From: Bacillota bacterium
Lineage (GTDB): Bacteria > Bacillota > Clostridia > Peptostreptococcales > Anaerovoracaceae
DNA: 64,000 bases
NCBI GenBank assembly: GCA_017626845.1
Contig: JAGAHX010000024.1
Span: 1-64,000, forward strand
Reading direction: 5' to 3'
Shown: piece by piece, positions 15,571 to 24,875 of the stretch
How the letters are laid out: every line of letters starts with the position of its first letter
How positions within the stretch are numbered: position 1 is the first letter of the stretch
The notes under the pieces: model-generated
Seen by the model: only the letters and a program-made list of their open reading frames with translations
Database searches by the model: none
What the model was told of the DNA's origin: nothing
Program-made: the position numbers and the translations under genes

Positions 15571-17040
15571 ATGCAGTATTTTCTGGTAATGGATGCAGGA
15601 ACCACGAGCATCAAGGCAGGTCTGATCTCGATCGACGGTAAATTCGCGGATATTCAGAACGAGCCTGCCCAGGTCCTGATGCCTTTTTCCGGCGCTTCGG
15701 AAATGGACATGAACGACGTATGGGAAGTGGCGAAGAAGGTCATCCTCAAACTGAAGGCGAACAACGAAGCGCTTTGGCCGGAGGTCATCGCGGTCGGTCT
15801 CTCCGCTCAGGGCGACGGCCTGTGGGCGATCGACGACAAGGGCAGACCCGTCCGGAACGCCATGCTCTGGAACGATACCCGGACCGTCCTGGACTACGAA
15901 TCCTTAAACCCGACGCTTCTTGCAAAGAACACGACTGCCATGTTCCCGGGCGCCAACATCGCGGAACTGACGTGGCTGAAGAAGAACGAACCGGAGAACT
16001 ATGCAAAGATCGCCTGGATCTTCCACTGCAAGGACTGGATCAACTTTAAGCTCACCGGCCAGATCGGCACGGACGCTTCCGACGCCTCGACCTCGCTGAT
16101 GAACATCTACACGAAGCAATACGACGAAGAGATCCTGGATTGGCTGGGACTGCCGGAGATGAAGGGCAAGTTCGCCCCGATCTCCACCTCTGACGAGATC
16201 ATCGGCACGATCTATCCGGATGCGGCAGAGGAGCTGGGTCTGCGCGTCGGTACGCCCGTGATCGCGGGCTGCCTGGACGTACTGGCCATCGCCACGGGCT
16301 GCGGCCTGATGAAGGGCGGTCAGAGAGGCTCCATCGTAGGCACGACACTGGCGAACTACGTCGTGATGGACGAGGATACCGCAAGAGGCTGCGTTGCCAC
16401 GAACGGCTCCATCCTGTGCCACACGAAGAAGGATACCTACATCCGTCTGATGGCTGCCACCGCAGGTGCCTCCGCCATGGACTGGATGAGACGGACGATC
16501 CTGGACGGCGAGGATTTCGCGAAGACCGACGAAGAACTGGCGAAGATCCCCATCGGCGCCGACGGCGTCATGAGCACGCCCTATATCAACGGCGAGCGCG
16601 CGCCCTTTAAGCTGAGCTCCGCCTCTGCCGGCTTCTACGGCATCCGGGCGCACCACACCAAGTATCATCTCGCAAAAGCCAGCTTCGAAAGCATCGCCAT
16701 GGCCATGGCGGACTGCTACGCCAACCTGCCGAAGGGCGATGCGGAACTGTATCTGGCGGGCGGCGCAGCCAAGAGCCAGTACATCTGCCAGATGCTCTGC
16801 GACTGCATGGGCGCGGTCACGTACCGGTTCGAAGAGAAGGAACTGGGCCTGATGGGCATCTACCGGCTCATCCTGGATGCGCTGAAGATCTCCCAGTCCG
16901 TTACGGCGAACACCGACAAATTCGAACCGAACATGGAGAACCACGAAAAATACCAGGCTCTGTACAAGGAGTACTGCATCCTGAAGGACAGCATGATGCC
17001 GTTCTGGAAGTCCAGAGCCGCCAAAGAACCGGAAGAATAG
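15571..17040 (+). CDS. FGGY-family carbohydrate kinase
   Basis: The protein has 489 residues from the ATG at 15571, with GGAGG 5 bases upstream; an upstream GTG overlaps that ribosome site and is unlikely. The actin-like ATPase fold has the N-terminal phosphate loop D-A-G-T-T-S-I-K near 8-15, a mid-domain G-L-S-A-Q-G-D-G and W-N-D-T-R region, and the C-terminal FGGY half with Y-I-N-G-E-R-A-P-F and A-G-G-A-A-K-S. Relatives phosphorylate xylulose, fuculose, erythritol, glycerol or autoinducer-2; I cannot choose among these. With the aldolase and dehydrogenase it completes a three-gene carbon module. Confidence 0.9.
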   Translation: MQYFLVMDAGTTSIKAGLISIDGKFADIQNEPAQVLMPFSGASEMDMNDVWEVAKKVILKLKANNEALWPEVIAVGLSAQGDGLWAIDDKGRPVRNAMLWNDTRTVLDYESLNPTLLAKNTTAMFPGANIAELTWLKKNEPENYAKIAWIFHCKDWINFKLTGQIGTDASDASTSLMNIYTKQYDEEILDWLGLPEMKGKFAPISTSDEIIGTIYPDAAEELGLRVGTPVIAGCLDVLAIATGCGLMKGGQRGSIVGTTLANYVVMDEDTARGCVATNGSILCHTKKDTYIRLMAATAGASAMDWMRRTILDGEDFAKTDEELAKIPIGADGVMSTPYINGERAPFKLSSASAGFYGIRAHHTKYHLAKASFESIAMAMADCYANLPKGDAELYLAGGAAKSQYICQMLCDCMGAVTYRFEEKELGLMGIYRLILDALKISQSVTANTDKFEPNMENHEKYQALYKEYCILKDSMMPFWKSRAAKEPEE

Positions 17041-17064
17041 ACCTGACAAAGAGGAGGAAAGACG

Positions 17065-18696
17065 ATGTCATTGCTCATCAGAAACGCCAACATCGCGACC
17101 ATGGACAGCGAACAGCCCAGAGCGCAGGCTGCCGTGGTCACGGGCAAGTATTTCGCCTACGTAGGCAGCGAGGAGGGCGCGAAGGAATACATCGCGGCCC
17201 ATAACGACGGCACCTGCGAGGAAGTGGACTGCGGCGGCCAGCTGCTGCTGCCCGGGTTCAACGACTCCCACATGCATTTCCTGCACTACGTAAAGACCCG
17301 CATCCACGTGGACCTCGTGGGATGCACGTCCCTCAAAGAGGTGCTGGACCGCATGAAGGAAGCCTACAAGACCTTCGACAAGAGCGACGGTCTGTGGTTC
17401 GTGGGCGAAGGCTGGAACCAGGATTACTTTACGGACGAGAAGCGGTTCCTCACGAAGGACGACCTGGATACCATCACGACGGACTGGCCCATCATGATCC
17501 AGCGCACCTGCGGACACGTGGGCGTGCTCAACTCCAAGGGTATCGAGATGTTCGACATGAGCCAGGGAGAGGGCCTGAAGTACAAGGAATACGCGGAAGT
17601 CGGCCCGGACGGCAAGCTCAACGGCGTCATTAAGGAGAACCTGTTCGACTACATGAAGACCACGCTGCCCGCACCGTCTCTGGAAAAGCTGATGGACCTG
17701 ATGGAAAAGCACCAGTACGACCTGTTCGAGAAGGGCCTCACCTCCGTGCAGTCCGATGAAGGCAACTACACCCCGGCAGGCCGCTATCACGATCTGCAGA
17801 AGCTGATGAGAGAACGGGCGGAGAAGGGAACCTTCAAGCTCCGTCTGGCTTCCCAGATGCTGTACTTCAACGCGGAGAAACTGAAGTGGGCGTTCTCCGA
17901 AGGCTACGACACGTCCTTCGGCAACGACACCGTCAAGATCTCCTGCACGAAACTGCTGTCCGACGGGTCCCTGGGCGCCAGAACGGCTCTCATGAGGAAG
18001 CCCTACGCGGACGATGCTTCCACCACCGGCCTGGCTCTGTGGACCCAGGAAGGCCTCAACGAGATGGTGGAGATCTCCCAGCGGCAGAACGTGCCCGTGG
18101 CGGTCCACGCCATCGGCGACGGCGCTGTCGAAATGGTGATCAACGCCGTGGAAGCCGCCCAGAAGAAGTATCCCCACGTGCATCCCAGACACACCGTGGT
18201 GCATAGCCAGGTGACCGACAGAGCGCTGCTGCAGCGCATGAAGGATCTGGGCATCTCCGTTATGGTGCAGCCCATCTTCATCGACTACGACATGCACGTC
18301 ATCTACGACCGAGTGGGCAAGGAACTGGCGGAGAGTTCCTACGTTTGGAAGTGGTACAAGGATATGGGCATCCACATGAGCTTCGGCACCGACTGCCCGG
18401 TGGAATCCTTCGAACCGGTGCAGGGCATTTACTGCGCCGTCACGAGACTGGCGAAGAACGGCGACGGACCGTACCTGCCGGAGCAGGCGCTGTCCGTGGA
18501 GGATGCCATCTACGCCTATACGGCGGAGTCCGCTTGGAATACGGGCGACGAAAACAAAAAGGGTAAAGTAAAGGCAGGCATGCTTGCAGACTTCATTACC
18601 ATGGACAGAGACCTTTACACCATCGATCCCAAGGACATTTTGAACGCGAAGGTGACGCGCACCTTCGTGGGAGGAGAAAAGGTTTACGAGAGGTAA
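17065..18696 (+). CDS. YtcJ-type amidohydrolase, paralogue 1 (most divergent)
   Basis: This is a 543-residue metal-dependent hydrolase of the amidohydrolase superfamily, Amidohydro_3/YtcJ branch. Metal ligands are visible: H69 and H71 (D-S-H-M-H), the Lys of T-K-L-L-S-D-G, His in V-H-A-I-G-D, His in V-V-H-S-Q and Asp in F-G-T-D-C-P. The beta-sandwich ends at the C-terminal G-M-L-A-D-F-I-T-M-D. The family includes N-substituted formamide deformylase and other amide or carbamate hydrolases. Its N-terminus and C-terminus differ from the next four paralogues, which look alike. GAGGAGGAAAG gives a strong ribosome site. It is the first of three such enzymes in the main operon. Confidence 0.88.
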   Translation: MSLLIRNANIATMDSEQPRAQAAVVTGKYFAYVGSEEGAKEYIAAHNDGTCEEVDCGGQLLLPGFNDSHMHFLHYVKTRIHVDLVGCTSLKEVLDRMKEAYKTFDKSDGLWFVGEGWNQDYFTDEKRFLTKDDLDTITTDWPIMIQRTCGHVGVLNSKGIEMFDMSQGEGLKYKEYAEVGPDGKLNGVIKENLFDYMKTTLPAPSLEKLMDLMEKHQYDLFEKGLTSVQSDEGNYTPAGRYHDLQKLMRERAEKGTFKLRLASQMLYFNAEKLKWAFSEGYDTSFGNDTVKISCTKLLSDGSLGARTALMRKPYADDASTTGLALWTQEGLNEMVEISQRQNVPVAVHAIGDGAVEMVINAVEAAQKKYPHVHPRHTVVHSQVTDRALLQRMKDLGISVMVQPIFIDYDMHVIYDRVGKELAESSYVWKWYKDMGIHMSFGTDCPVESFEPVQGIYCAVTRLAKNGDGPYLPEQALSVEDAIYAYTAESAWNTGDENKKGKVKAGMLADFITMDRDLYTIDPKDILNAKVTRTFVGGEKVYER

Positions 18697-18699
18697 AAA

Positions 18700-20352
18700 A
18701 TGAGTAAAACAGCATTTCTGAACGGTAAAGTTTACGTAGACGCAGGCCACTTCGAAGAGGCGATCCTGCAGGAGGACGGCATCATCAAGGCGGTGGGCAC
18801 CAACGGAGAGATCCTGGCCCTGTGCGACTGGGAGACCGAAAAGATCGACTGCGGCGGCAAGACCGTCATCCCCGGTCTCAACGATTCCCACATGCACCTG
18901 CTGATGATCGGCGAAGTCCTGAACGAGCCCCCCATCGGAGGTTGCAAGTCCGTCGAGGATATGGTCGAGATCTGCAAGAAGTTTGCGGCGGAAAACCCGG
19001 ATGCGATCCGTCAGGGCATGCACGGCCAGGGCTGGAACCAGGATCTGTTCGAAGAGGGCAAGGTACGCCTGCCCAACCGGGACGACCTGGACCAGATCTC
19101 CACGGAATATCCCATCATGCTGGAAAGAGTGTGCGGCCACACCTGCGCGCTCAACTCCAAGGCGCTGGAGATCCTGGGCATCAACGACGATACGCCCGTG
19201 GACTTCTATGAAGGCGGCACCATCGAACGGGATGAAAATGGCCGGGTCAACGGCTACGTAACCGAAAACGCGGTATATGAAGTGCGCAAAGTCGTTCCCT
19301 CCGCCGACCCCGCCGGCATGAGAAAAGAGCTGCTCTCCGCCATGAAATATGCGACGGAGCACGGCCTTACCTCTGTGCAGTCCAACGACCTGGGCTTTAT
19401 GATCCCCAACTCCGATGAGAACTTCAAGGTCTATAAGGACCTCTACGATGCCAAGGAAGCATCCATCCGTTTCCGCCATCAGGTCTGCTGCCTGCTGGAG
19501 AAGGATCTGGACGAATTCCTGGCCGGGGAATACGCCAACCGGGAAATCTACGACAAGTACAACGGCTGGCTCACCTTAGGACCCCTCAAGATGTTCAAGG
19601 ACGGCTCCATCGGCGCCAGAACGGCTCTGATGAGAGAACCCTACGTGGATGACCCGACCAACTACGGCATCGACTCCCTGGAGCAGGGACTGATGGAGAC
19701 GCTGGTGAAGAAGGCTGCTGCGAACGGCCTGCAGTGCGTCACCCACGTCATCGGCGACCGGGCGGTGGAACTCACCAACCAGGCCTACGAAAAGGTTCTG
19801 GTGGACGGGAAGAACGTTCTGAGAAACTGCCTCATCCACTGCGAACTGACCGGCAAGGATCTGCTGGAATACATCAAGAAGACCGACTCCCTCATCGCTT
19901 ACCAGCCCGTGTTCCTGCAGGGCGACCAGTACACGATGGCGACCCGGTTTAAGCCGGAGCTCATCAAGACTTCGCTGGCCTGCAAGACTGTCATCGACAT
20001 GGGCATCCACGCGTCCTACGGTACGGACAGCCCGGTGGAGGACTCTAACCCCTTCGCCAACATCTACTGCGCCGTCAATCGCAAGGACCTCACCGGAAAG
20101 CCCGAGGAAGGCTGGAATACCCAGGAGTGCGTTACCGTGGAGCAGGCCATCGACGCCTACACCGTGGAAAGCGCCTACATGGAATTCGCGGAAGAGTACA
20201 AGGGCCGCATTAAGCCCGGCTATTACGCGGACCTGGAGATCCTGGACACCGACATCTTTACCTGTGACCCCATGGACATCATCCATATCCTGCCCGAACT
20301 GGTGATGGTAGGCGGAGAGATCGTCCTGAGAGATAAGATCTATCAGAAGTAG
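18700..20352 (+). CDS. YtcJ-type amidohydrolase, paralogue 2
   Basis: The 550-residue protein follows paralogue 1 by 3 bases. All metal ligands are retained: H64 and H66 (D-S-H-M-H), Lys in L-K-M-F-K-D-G-S, His in T-H-V-I-G-D, His in L-I-H-C-E, and Asp in Y-G-T-D-S-P-V-E. The N-terminus (M-S-K-T-A-F-L-N-G-K-V-Y-V) and C-terminus (K-P-G-Y-Y-A-D-L) match paralogues 3-5 closely, pointing to duplication. No signal peptide is seen, so it acts in the cytosol. The substrate is unknown; residues between the conserved blocks differ, which suggests a specificity distinct from the others. Confidence 0.88.
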   Translation: MSKTAFLNGKVYVDAGHFEEAILQEDGIIKAVGTNGEILALCDWETEKIDCGGKTVIPGLNDSHMHLLMIGEVLNEPPIGGCKSVEDMVEICKKFAAENPDAIRQGMHGQGWNQDLFEEGKVRLPNRDDLDQISTEYPIMLERVCGHTCALNSKALEILGINDDTPVDFYEGGTIERDENGRVNGYVTENAVYEVRKVVPSADPAGMRKELLSAMKYATEHGLTSVQSNDLGFMIPNSDENFKVYKDLYDAKEASIRFRHQVCCLLEKDLDEFLAGEYANREIYDKYNGWLTLGPLKMFKDGSIGARTALMREPYVDDPTNYGIDSLEQGLMETLVKKAAANGLQCVTHVIGDRAVELTNQAYEKVLVDGKNVLRNCLIHCELTGKDLLEYIKKTDSLIAYQPVFLQGDQYTMATRFKPELIKTSLACKTVIDMGIHASYGTDSPVEDSNPFANIYCAVNRKDLTGKPEEGWNTQECVTVEQAIDAYTVESAYMEFAEEYKGRIKPGYYADLEILDTDIFTCDPMDIIHILPELVMVGGEIVLRDKIYQK

Positions 20353-20363
20353 GAGGCATTCAA

Positions 20364-21494
20364 ATGCGCAACAAGGAAAAACTTCAGAAGGCAATCGAAC
20401 TGAGACACGAGATCCATCAGAATCCGGACCTCTCCAACCAGGAGAGACCGACCTACGAACGGATCATGAAATTTCTGAAGGAGAATGCGCCGTCCATCGA
20501 GATCGTGGATAAGGGCTACTACGTGTACGCCATTTACCACAGTGAACATCCGGAAAGACCCCGCATCGCCTTCCGTACGGAGGTGGATGCGCTTCCCATC
20601 GAGGACCTGATCGACGAGCCTTACAAGAGCTGTAAGCCCGGCGTGGGTCACAAGTGCGGCCACGACGGCCATGCGGCCACCATGTGCGCGCTGGCCATGG
20701 AACTGGACGAATTCGGCGCAGACCGGGACGTCTACATGATCTTCCAGCCCGCCGAGGAGACCGGCGACGGCGCGCGGCAGTGCACCGACTTCATTACCGA
20801 CAATAACATCGCGGAGATCTACGGCATGCACGGCAGCATCGACGAGGACTACGGCGTGGTGCAGACCAAGGCCGGCCTGATGAACTGCGCATCCGAAGGC
20901 ATGTGCATCGAGTACAAGGGCGTTTCCACCCACGCTTCTCTTCCGGAGCTGGGCAAGAACCCGACCCTGGCGCTGGCGAAGCTGGCACTGTACTGCGACG
21001 AGCTGGAGAAGTCCGAAGGCTATAAGGGCCTCATCATGTCCACCGTCTGCTACATGCGTTCCGGCGATCCCGAAGCCTACGGCGTAGCGGCCCATAAGGG
21101 CTGCTTCCAGGTGACCCTCAGAGGCTCCATCGAAGACGAGATGGTGGATCTGGAGCACAAGGTGGAAGCCAAGGCGAAGGAACTGGCGGAAGAGTACGGC
21201 TTAGGCATCGAGATCTCTTATTCCGACCGTTTCCCCGAGACCGTAAACGATCCGGACTGCGTGGAAAAGATCTTCGAAGCCTGCAGACGCATCGGCGTTC
21301 CTACGGCGGTCCGTCCCGCTGCGGAAAGAGGCTCCGAGGACTTCGGCCACTTTGCAAAGCACACGAAGGGCGCCATGTTCTTCTACTGCTACGGCAAGGA
21401 CAATCCGGACATGCACTCCACTGAATTCAATTTCCACGACGACATCATCGACCGTGTGATCGATATCTACGACGAACTCATCAAGATGTACTAA
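20364..21494 (+). CDS. M20-family amidohydrolase (aminoacylase/N-acyl-amino-acid deacylase type)
   Basis: The 376-residue protein shows the M20D pattern: R-T-E-V-D-A-L-P-I near 71-79, the metal-binding C98-G-H100-D-G-H motif, Q-P-A-E-E-T at 129-133, and a C-terminal ligand in D-M-H-S-T-E-F. Such enzymes remove acyl groups from amino acids or cleave amide-linked conjugates, a chemistry related to that of the flanking amidohydrolases. A small dimerisation domain lies in the middle. It sits between paralogues 2 and 3 with short gaps (11 and 13 bases) and strong ribosome sites, so it is part of the same operon. Confidence 0.88.
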   Translation: MRNKEKLQKAIELRHEIHQNPDLSNQERPTYERIMKFLKENAPSIEIVDKGYYVYAIYHSEHPERPRIAFRTEVDALPIEDLIDEPYKSCKPGVGHKCGHDGHAATMCALAMELDEFGADRDVYMIFQPAEETGDGARQCTDFITDNNIAEIYGMHGSIDEDYGVVQTKAGLMNCASEGMCIEYKGVSTHASLPELGKNPTLALAKLALYCDELEKSEGYKGLIMSTVCYMRSGDPEAYGVAAHKGCFQVTLRGSIEDEMVDLEHKVEAKAKELAEEYGLGIEISYSDRFPETVNDPDCVEKIFEACRRIGVPTAVRPAAERGSEDFGHFAKHTKGAMFFYCYGKDNPDMHSTEFNFHDDIIDRVIDIYDELIKMY

Positions 21495-21507
21495 GAAGGA
21501 GGTACCT

Positions 21508-23109
21508 ATGAGCAAGACAGCATTCTACAACGCGAAAGTTTACGTAGAGAAGGGCGTTTTCGCGGAAGCCATCCTGCAGGAAGACGGATGGATCAAAGCG
21601 GTGGGCACCACCGGCGAGATCCTGTCTCTGGCAGGTTATGACGCAGAGAAGATCGACTGCGGCGGCAAGACCATCGTGCCCGGCTTCAACGACTCCCACA
21701 TGCACATCCTGCAGGTGGGCATGGCCATGACCCAGCTGGATCTCTCCGGCTGCAAGAGCGTGGAGGACATGATCGCGGCAGGACGGCAGTACATCGCCGA
21801 CCATCCCGGCATCCAGGGCATCTTTACCCAGTCCTGGAACGACGACATGTTCGATCCCGACAAGAAGCGTCTGCCCGACAAGCACGACTGCGACGCCATC
21901 TCCACCGAGATCCCCGTATTCCTGGGCCGTATCTGCGGACACTCTGCAGCGGTCAACAGCCTCATCCTGAAGAAGATGGGCCTGGATAAGGATCATCACA
22001 CCATCGAAGGCGGCGAAGTGGTCCTGGGCGAAGACGGCGAACCCAACGGCTATCTGTTCGAAGCGGCCCAGGCAGAAGCCCGTCTGGCAGTGCCTCAGAT
22101 GACGGTGGAAGACGCCAAGATGTACTACGGCAAGGCCATGAAGTACGCCGTGGAACACGGCATGACCACCACCCAGTCCAACGACTACACCACCGTCGCT
22201 CCGAAGCAGATCGTCAAGGCGGCTCTGGAAGACATGTATGCAGACGGCACCGCGCCCATGCGCTACGTGGCCCAGTGCGGCTGCGAGAACATGAAGCAGG
22301 CCGAGGAATTCGTTGCGGAAGACTGGGGCAGAAAGGTGGGCCTGATGGAATACGGCCCCGCCAAGATGTTCAAGGACGGCTCTCTGGGCGCCCGCTCCGC
22401 CATGATGATCCACGGCTATGCGGATGACCCAAACGCAAAGGGCGTCGACCGCATCGCAGACAGCGAACAGATGGCCATGATCCAGTATTTCCAGGATCAC
22501 GGCGTTACGGTCGCGACCCACTGCATCGGCGACGGAGCCATCGACGTGACCCAGAAGATGTACGCCAAGGCTGCCGGCACCGAGAACAAGTACCGCCACA
22601 ACATCATCCATTACCAGATCACGGACATGGATATGGTGAAGTTCACGAGAGAGCACAACATCCTCGTGTCCTACCAGCCTGTGTTCCTGCAGTACGACCT
22701 CCACATCGTGGAGAGCCGCTGCGGACACGACCTGGCCATGCAGTCCTACTGCTTCAAGACTGCGCATGACATGGGCATCCACGCCTCCTACGGCACGGAC
22801 AGCCCCGTGGAAGACTGCAACCCGCTGGCCAACATCTACTGCGCCGTCACCCGCAAGGACTTCAAGGGTCAGCCGCTGGAAGGCTGGAACCCGGCAGAGT
22901 GCGTCGACGTGGAGACCGCTGTGGACGCCTACACCTACGAGAGCGCCTATGCGGAGTTCAAAGAGGGTGTAAAGGGCCGCATCAAGCCCGGATTCTACGC
23001 GGATCTGGTGGTTCTGGATAAGGATATCTTCACCTGCGATCCCATGGAGATCAAGGACGTTCTGCCTGTGCTCACCATGGTGGACGGCAAGATCGTTTAC
23101 AGAAAGTAA
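21508..23109 (+). CDS. YtcJ-type amidohydrolase, paralogue 3
   Basis: The protein has 533 residues with AAGGAGG ahead of the ATG. Ligands are H64/H66, Lys in A-K-M-F-K-D-G-S, His in T-H-C-I-G-D-G, His in I-I-H-Y-Q and Asp in Y-G-T-D-S-P-V-E. The C-terminus (K-P-G-F-Y-A-D-L-V-V-L-D, then M-E-I-K-D-V-L-P-V-L-T) is nearly the same as that of paralogue 4, so these two are probably the most recent duplicates. A hairpin terminator follows directly, ending the main operon that began at the RND adaptor. Confidence 0.88.
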   Translation: MSKTAFYNAKVYVEKGVFAEAILQEDGWIKAVGTTGEILSLAGYDAEKIDCGGKTIVPGFNDSHMHILQVGMAMTQLDLSGCKSVEDMIAAGRQYIADHPGIQGIFTQSWNDDMFDPDKKRLPDKHDCDAISTEIPVFLGRICGHSAAVNSLILKKMGLDKDHHTIEGGEVVLGEDGEPNGYLFEAAQAEARLAVPQMTVEDAKMYYGKAMKYAVEHGMTTTQSNDYTTVAPKQIVKAALEDMYADGTAPMRYVAQCGCENMKQAEEFVAEDWGRKVGLMEYGPAKMFKDGSLGARSAMMIHGYADDPNAKGVDRIADSEQMAMIQYFQDHGVTVATHCIGDGAIDVTQKMYAKAAGTENKYRHNIIHYQITDMDMVKFTREHNILVSYQPVFLQYDLHIVESRCGHDLAMQSYCFKTAHDMGIHASYGTDSPVEDCNPLANIYCAVTRKDFKGQPLEGWNPAECVDVETAVDAYTYESAYAEFKEGVKGRIKPGFYADLVVLDKDIFTCDPMEIKDVLPVLTMVDGKIVYRK

Positions 23110-23124
23110 TATTGTGTAACCATA

Positions 23125-23155
23125 CAGTGCCCGGATCCTTCCGGGCACTGTTTTT
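23125..23155 (+). terminator. Terminator after amidohydrolase paralogue 3
   Basis: CAGTGCCCGG and CCGGGCACTG form a perfect 10-bp stem around a 6-base loop, followed by five T. It separates paralogue 3 from paralogue 4; partial read-through is possible because paralogue 4 has no obvious promoter of its own. Confidence 0.9.
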
Positions 23156-23175
23156 CGAAATAGGGGGGATCCATA

Positions 23176-24804
23176 ATGAGCAAGACCTTATTCTACAACG
23201 CAAAAGTCTACGTCGAAAAAGATACCTTTGCCCAGGCCGTCTATCAGGAAGATGGATGGATCAAAGCCGTCGGCAGCAACGAGGACATCTGCCCGCTGGC
23301 AGCGGAGGACGCGGAAAAGATCGACTGCGAAGGCCGCGTGCTGGTGCCGGGGTTCAACGATTCCCACATGCACATGTGCTTTACCGGCCAGAACATGCTG
23401 GTGCCCGACCTCTCCCAGGTGAAGAACGGCAAGGAGATGGTGGCGGTCATCAAGAAATACGTAGATGAGAACCCGGGGATCAACGGCGTGTTCTCCCAGA
23501 GCTGGGACCAGAACCGCTGGGATGACCCGACCATTCCCACCTGCAAAGACCTGGATACGATCTCCACGGAGATCCCCATCGTGCTCAACCGCTCCTGCGG
23601 TCACATCGGCGTTTCCAACAGCTACGTGCTGAAGAAGCTGGGCATCGATAAGGACCACAAGACCTGGGAAGGCGGCCGCATCGACTGCTTTGAGGACGGC
23701 ACGCCCAACGGCATCATGGCGGAGACGCCGAACTTCGCAGCCCGCATGTCCGTGCCGCCCATCACGAAGGAGCAGGAGAAGAAAGCTCTCGTAATGGCCA
23801 TGGAATACGCGGCGGCCCACGGCATGACCTCCACACAGTCCAACGACATGGGTACGATCATCAAAGATCATGACTATTGCTTCGAGATCGTCGACGAAGT
23901 GTTCGAAGAAGGCAAAGGCCTGGTACGCTACCACTCCCAGACCCTGGTGGATACGCCGGAGGAACTGAAGGAAAAGGTAAAGAACCCCAAGTATTACAAG
24001 GGCACGTTCCACGACGGATGGTTTACCATGGGCCCTTTAAAACTACTGAAGGACGGCTCCTACGGCGGCCATTCGGCCCTGATGAGAAGGGACTACGACG
24101 ACCAGCCCGGCAACCGCGGCGTCGAGAACATTCCCGACGACAAGATGTACGAGATGGTGAAGATCGCCAACGAAAACGGCGTCGGCTGCGCCATCCACTG
24201 CATCGGCGACGGCGCGCTGGAGAAGGTCGTTGACTGCTATGCGAAGGTCCAGGCGGAGCTCTTCGGTGACCCCGCGAACAATCCCTGCCGCAACGCCATC
24301 GTGCACTGCCAGACCATGGATGCTTCGCTGCGCCAGAAGGTGAAGGATGCGAACATCCAGGCCATGTACCAGCCGGTCTTCATCCGCACGGATATGTACG
24401 GTCTGGAGGAGCGCATCGGCAAGGCCATGTGCTACACCTCCAACTCCCCGAAGACCATGCGGGCCATGGGCATCCACGTGTCCTACGGCACCGACTCTCC
24501 CGTAGAGGACTGCAACCCGCTGGTCAACCTTTATGTGGCGGTCACCCGTAAGGATATGGCCGGCAAACCCGAAGGCGGCTGGTATCCCGACGAATGCGAA
24601 GACGTGCAGACCGCCGTGGATGCCTACACCATCGAGAGCGCCTGGGCGCAGGGCATGGAGGACGTGAAAGGACGCATCAAGCCCGGCTTCTATGCCGACC
24701 TTACGGTGCTGGACCACGACATCTTTACCTGCGATCCCATGGAGATCAAGGATACGCTGCCGGTGCTCACCATGTGCGGCGGCAAGTTCACCTACAGAAA
24801 GTAG
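23176..24804 (+). CDS. YtcJ-type amidohydrolase, paralogue 4
   Basis: The protein has 542 residues with GGGGGGA before the ATG. Metal-site residues are H64/H66, Lys in L-K-L-L-K-D-G-S, His in I-H-C-I-G-D-G, His in I-V-H-C-Q and Asp in Y-G-T-D-S-P-V-E. After the metal-site Lys block it reads Y-G-G-H-S-A-L-M where its paralogues read G-A-R-(T/S)-A, a likely change in the active-site wall. The terminator upstream and the palindrome downstream isolate it from its neighbours. Substrate unknown. Confidence 0.88.
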   Translation: MSKTLFYNAKVYVEKDTFAQAVYQEDGWIKAVGSNEDICPLAAEDAEKIDCEGRVLVPGFNDSHMHMCFTGQNMLVPDLSQVKNGKEMVAVIKKYVDENPGINGVFSQSWDQNRWDDPTIPTCKDLDTISTEIPIVLNRSCGHIGVSNSYVLKKLGIDKDHKTWEGGRIDCFEDGTPNGIMAETPNFAARMSVPPITKEQEKKALVMAMEYAAAHGMTSTQSNDMGTIIKDHDYCFEIVDEVFEEGKGLVRYHSQTLVDTPEELKEKVKNPKYYKGTFHDGWFTMGPLKLLKDGSYGGHSALMRRDYDDQPGNRGVENIPDDKMYEMVKIANENGVGCAIHCIGDGALEKVVDCYAKVQAELFGDPANNPCRNAIVHCQTMDASLRQKVKDANIQAMYQPVFIRTDMYGLEERIGKAMCYTSNSPKTMRAMGIHVSYGTDSPVEDCNPLVNLYVAVTRKDMAGKPEGGWYPDECEDVQTAVDAYTIESAWAQGMEDVKGRIKPGFYADLTVLDHDIFTCDPMEIKDTLPVLTMCGGKFTYRK

Positions 24805-24811
24805 TATGACG

Positions 24812-24856
24812 CTTCGACAGGCTCAGCGTCCGTAACGGTCCCTGAGCCTGTCGAAG
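24812..24856. repeat. REP-like palindrome CTTCGACAGGCTCAG
   Basis: CTTCGACAGGCTCAG (24812-24826) and its exact reverse complement (24842-24856) flank a 15-base spacer between paralogues 4 and 5. The same core sequence is, from memory, a widely dispersed palindromic repeat in many bacterial genomes. It lies in the gap, and its right end supplies the only purine-rich stretch (GAAGGGA) ahead of the next start. It could also behave as a weak hairpin in RNA. Confidence 0.8.
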
Positions 24857-24875
24857 GGACGATTTGGTAACATCT

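Noticed and set aside
17068-19479. An 803-codon minus-strand frame opposite amidohydrolases 1 and 2
   Set aside because: Antisense to two enzymes with complete metal sites; its protein shows no recognisable motifs and is a codon-bias artefact. The same holds for the long minus frames at 21481-23148 and 49179-51242.
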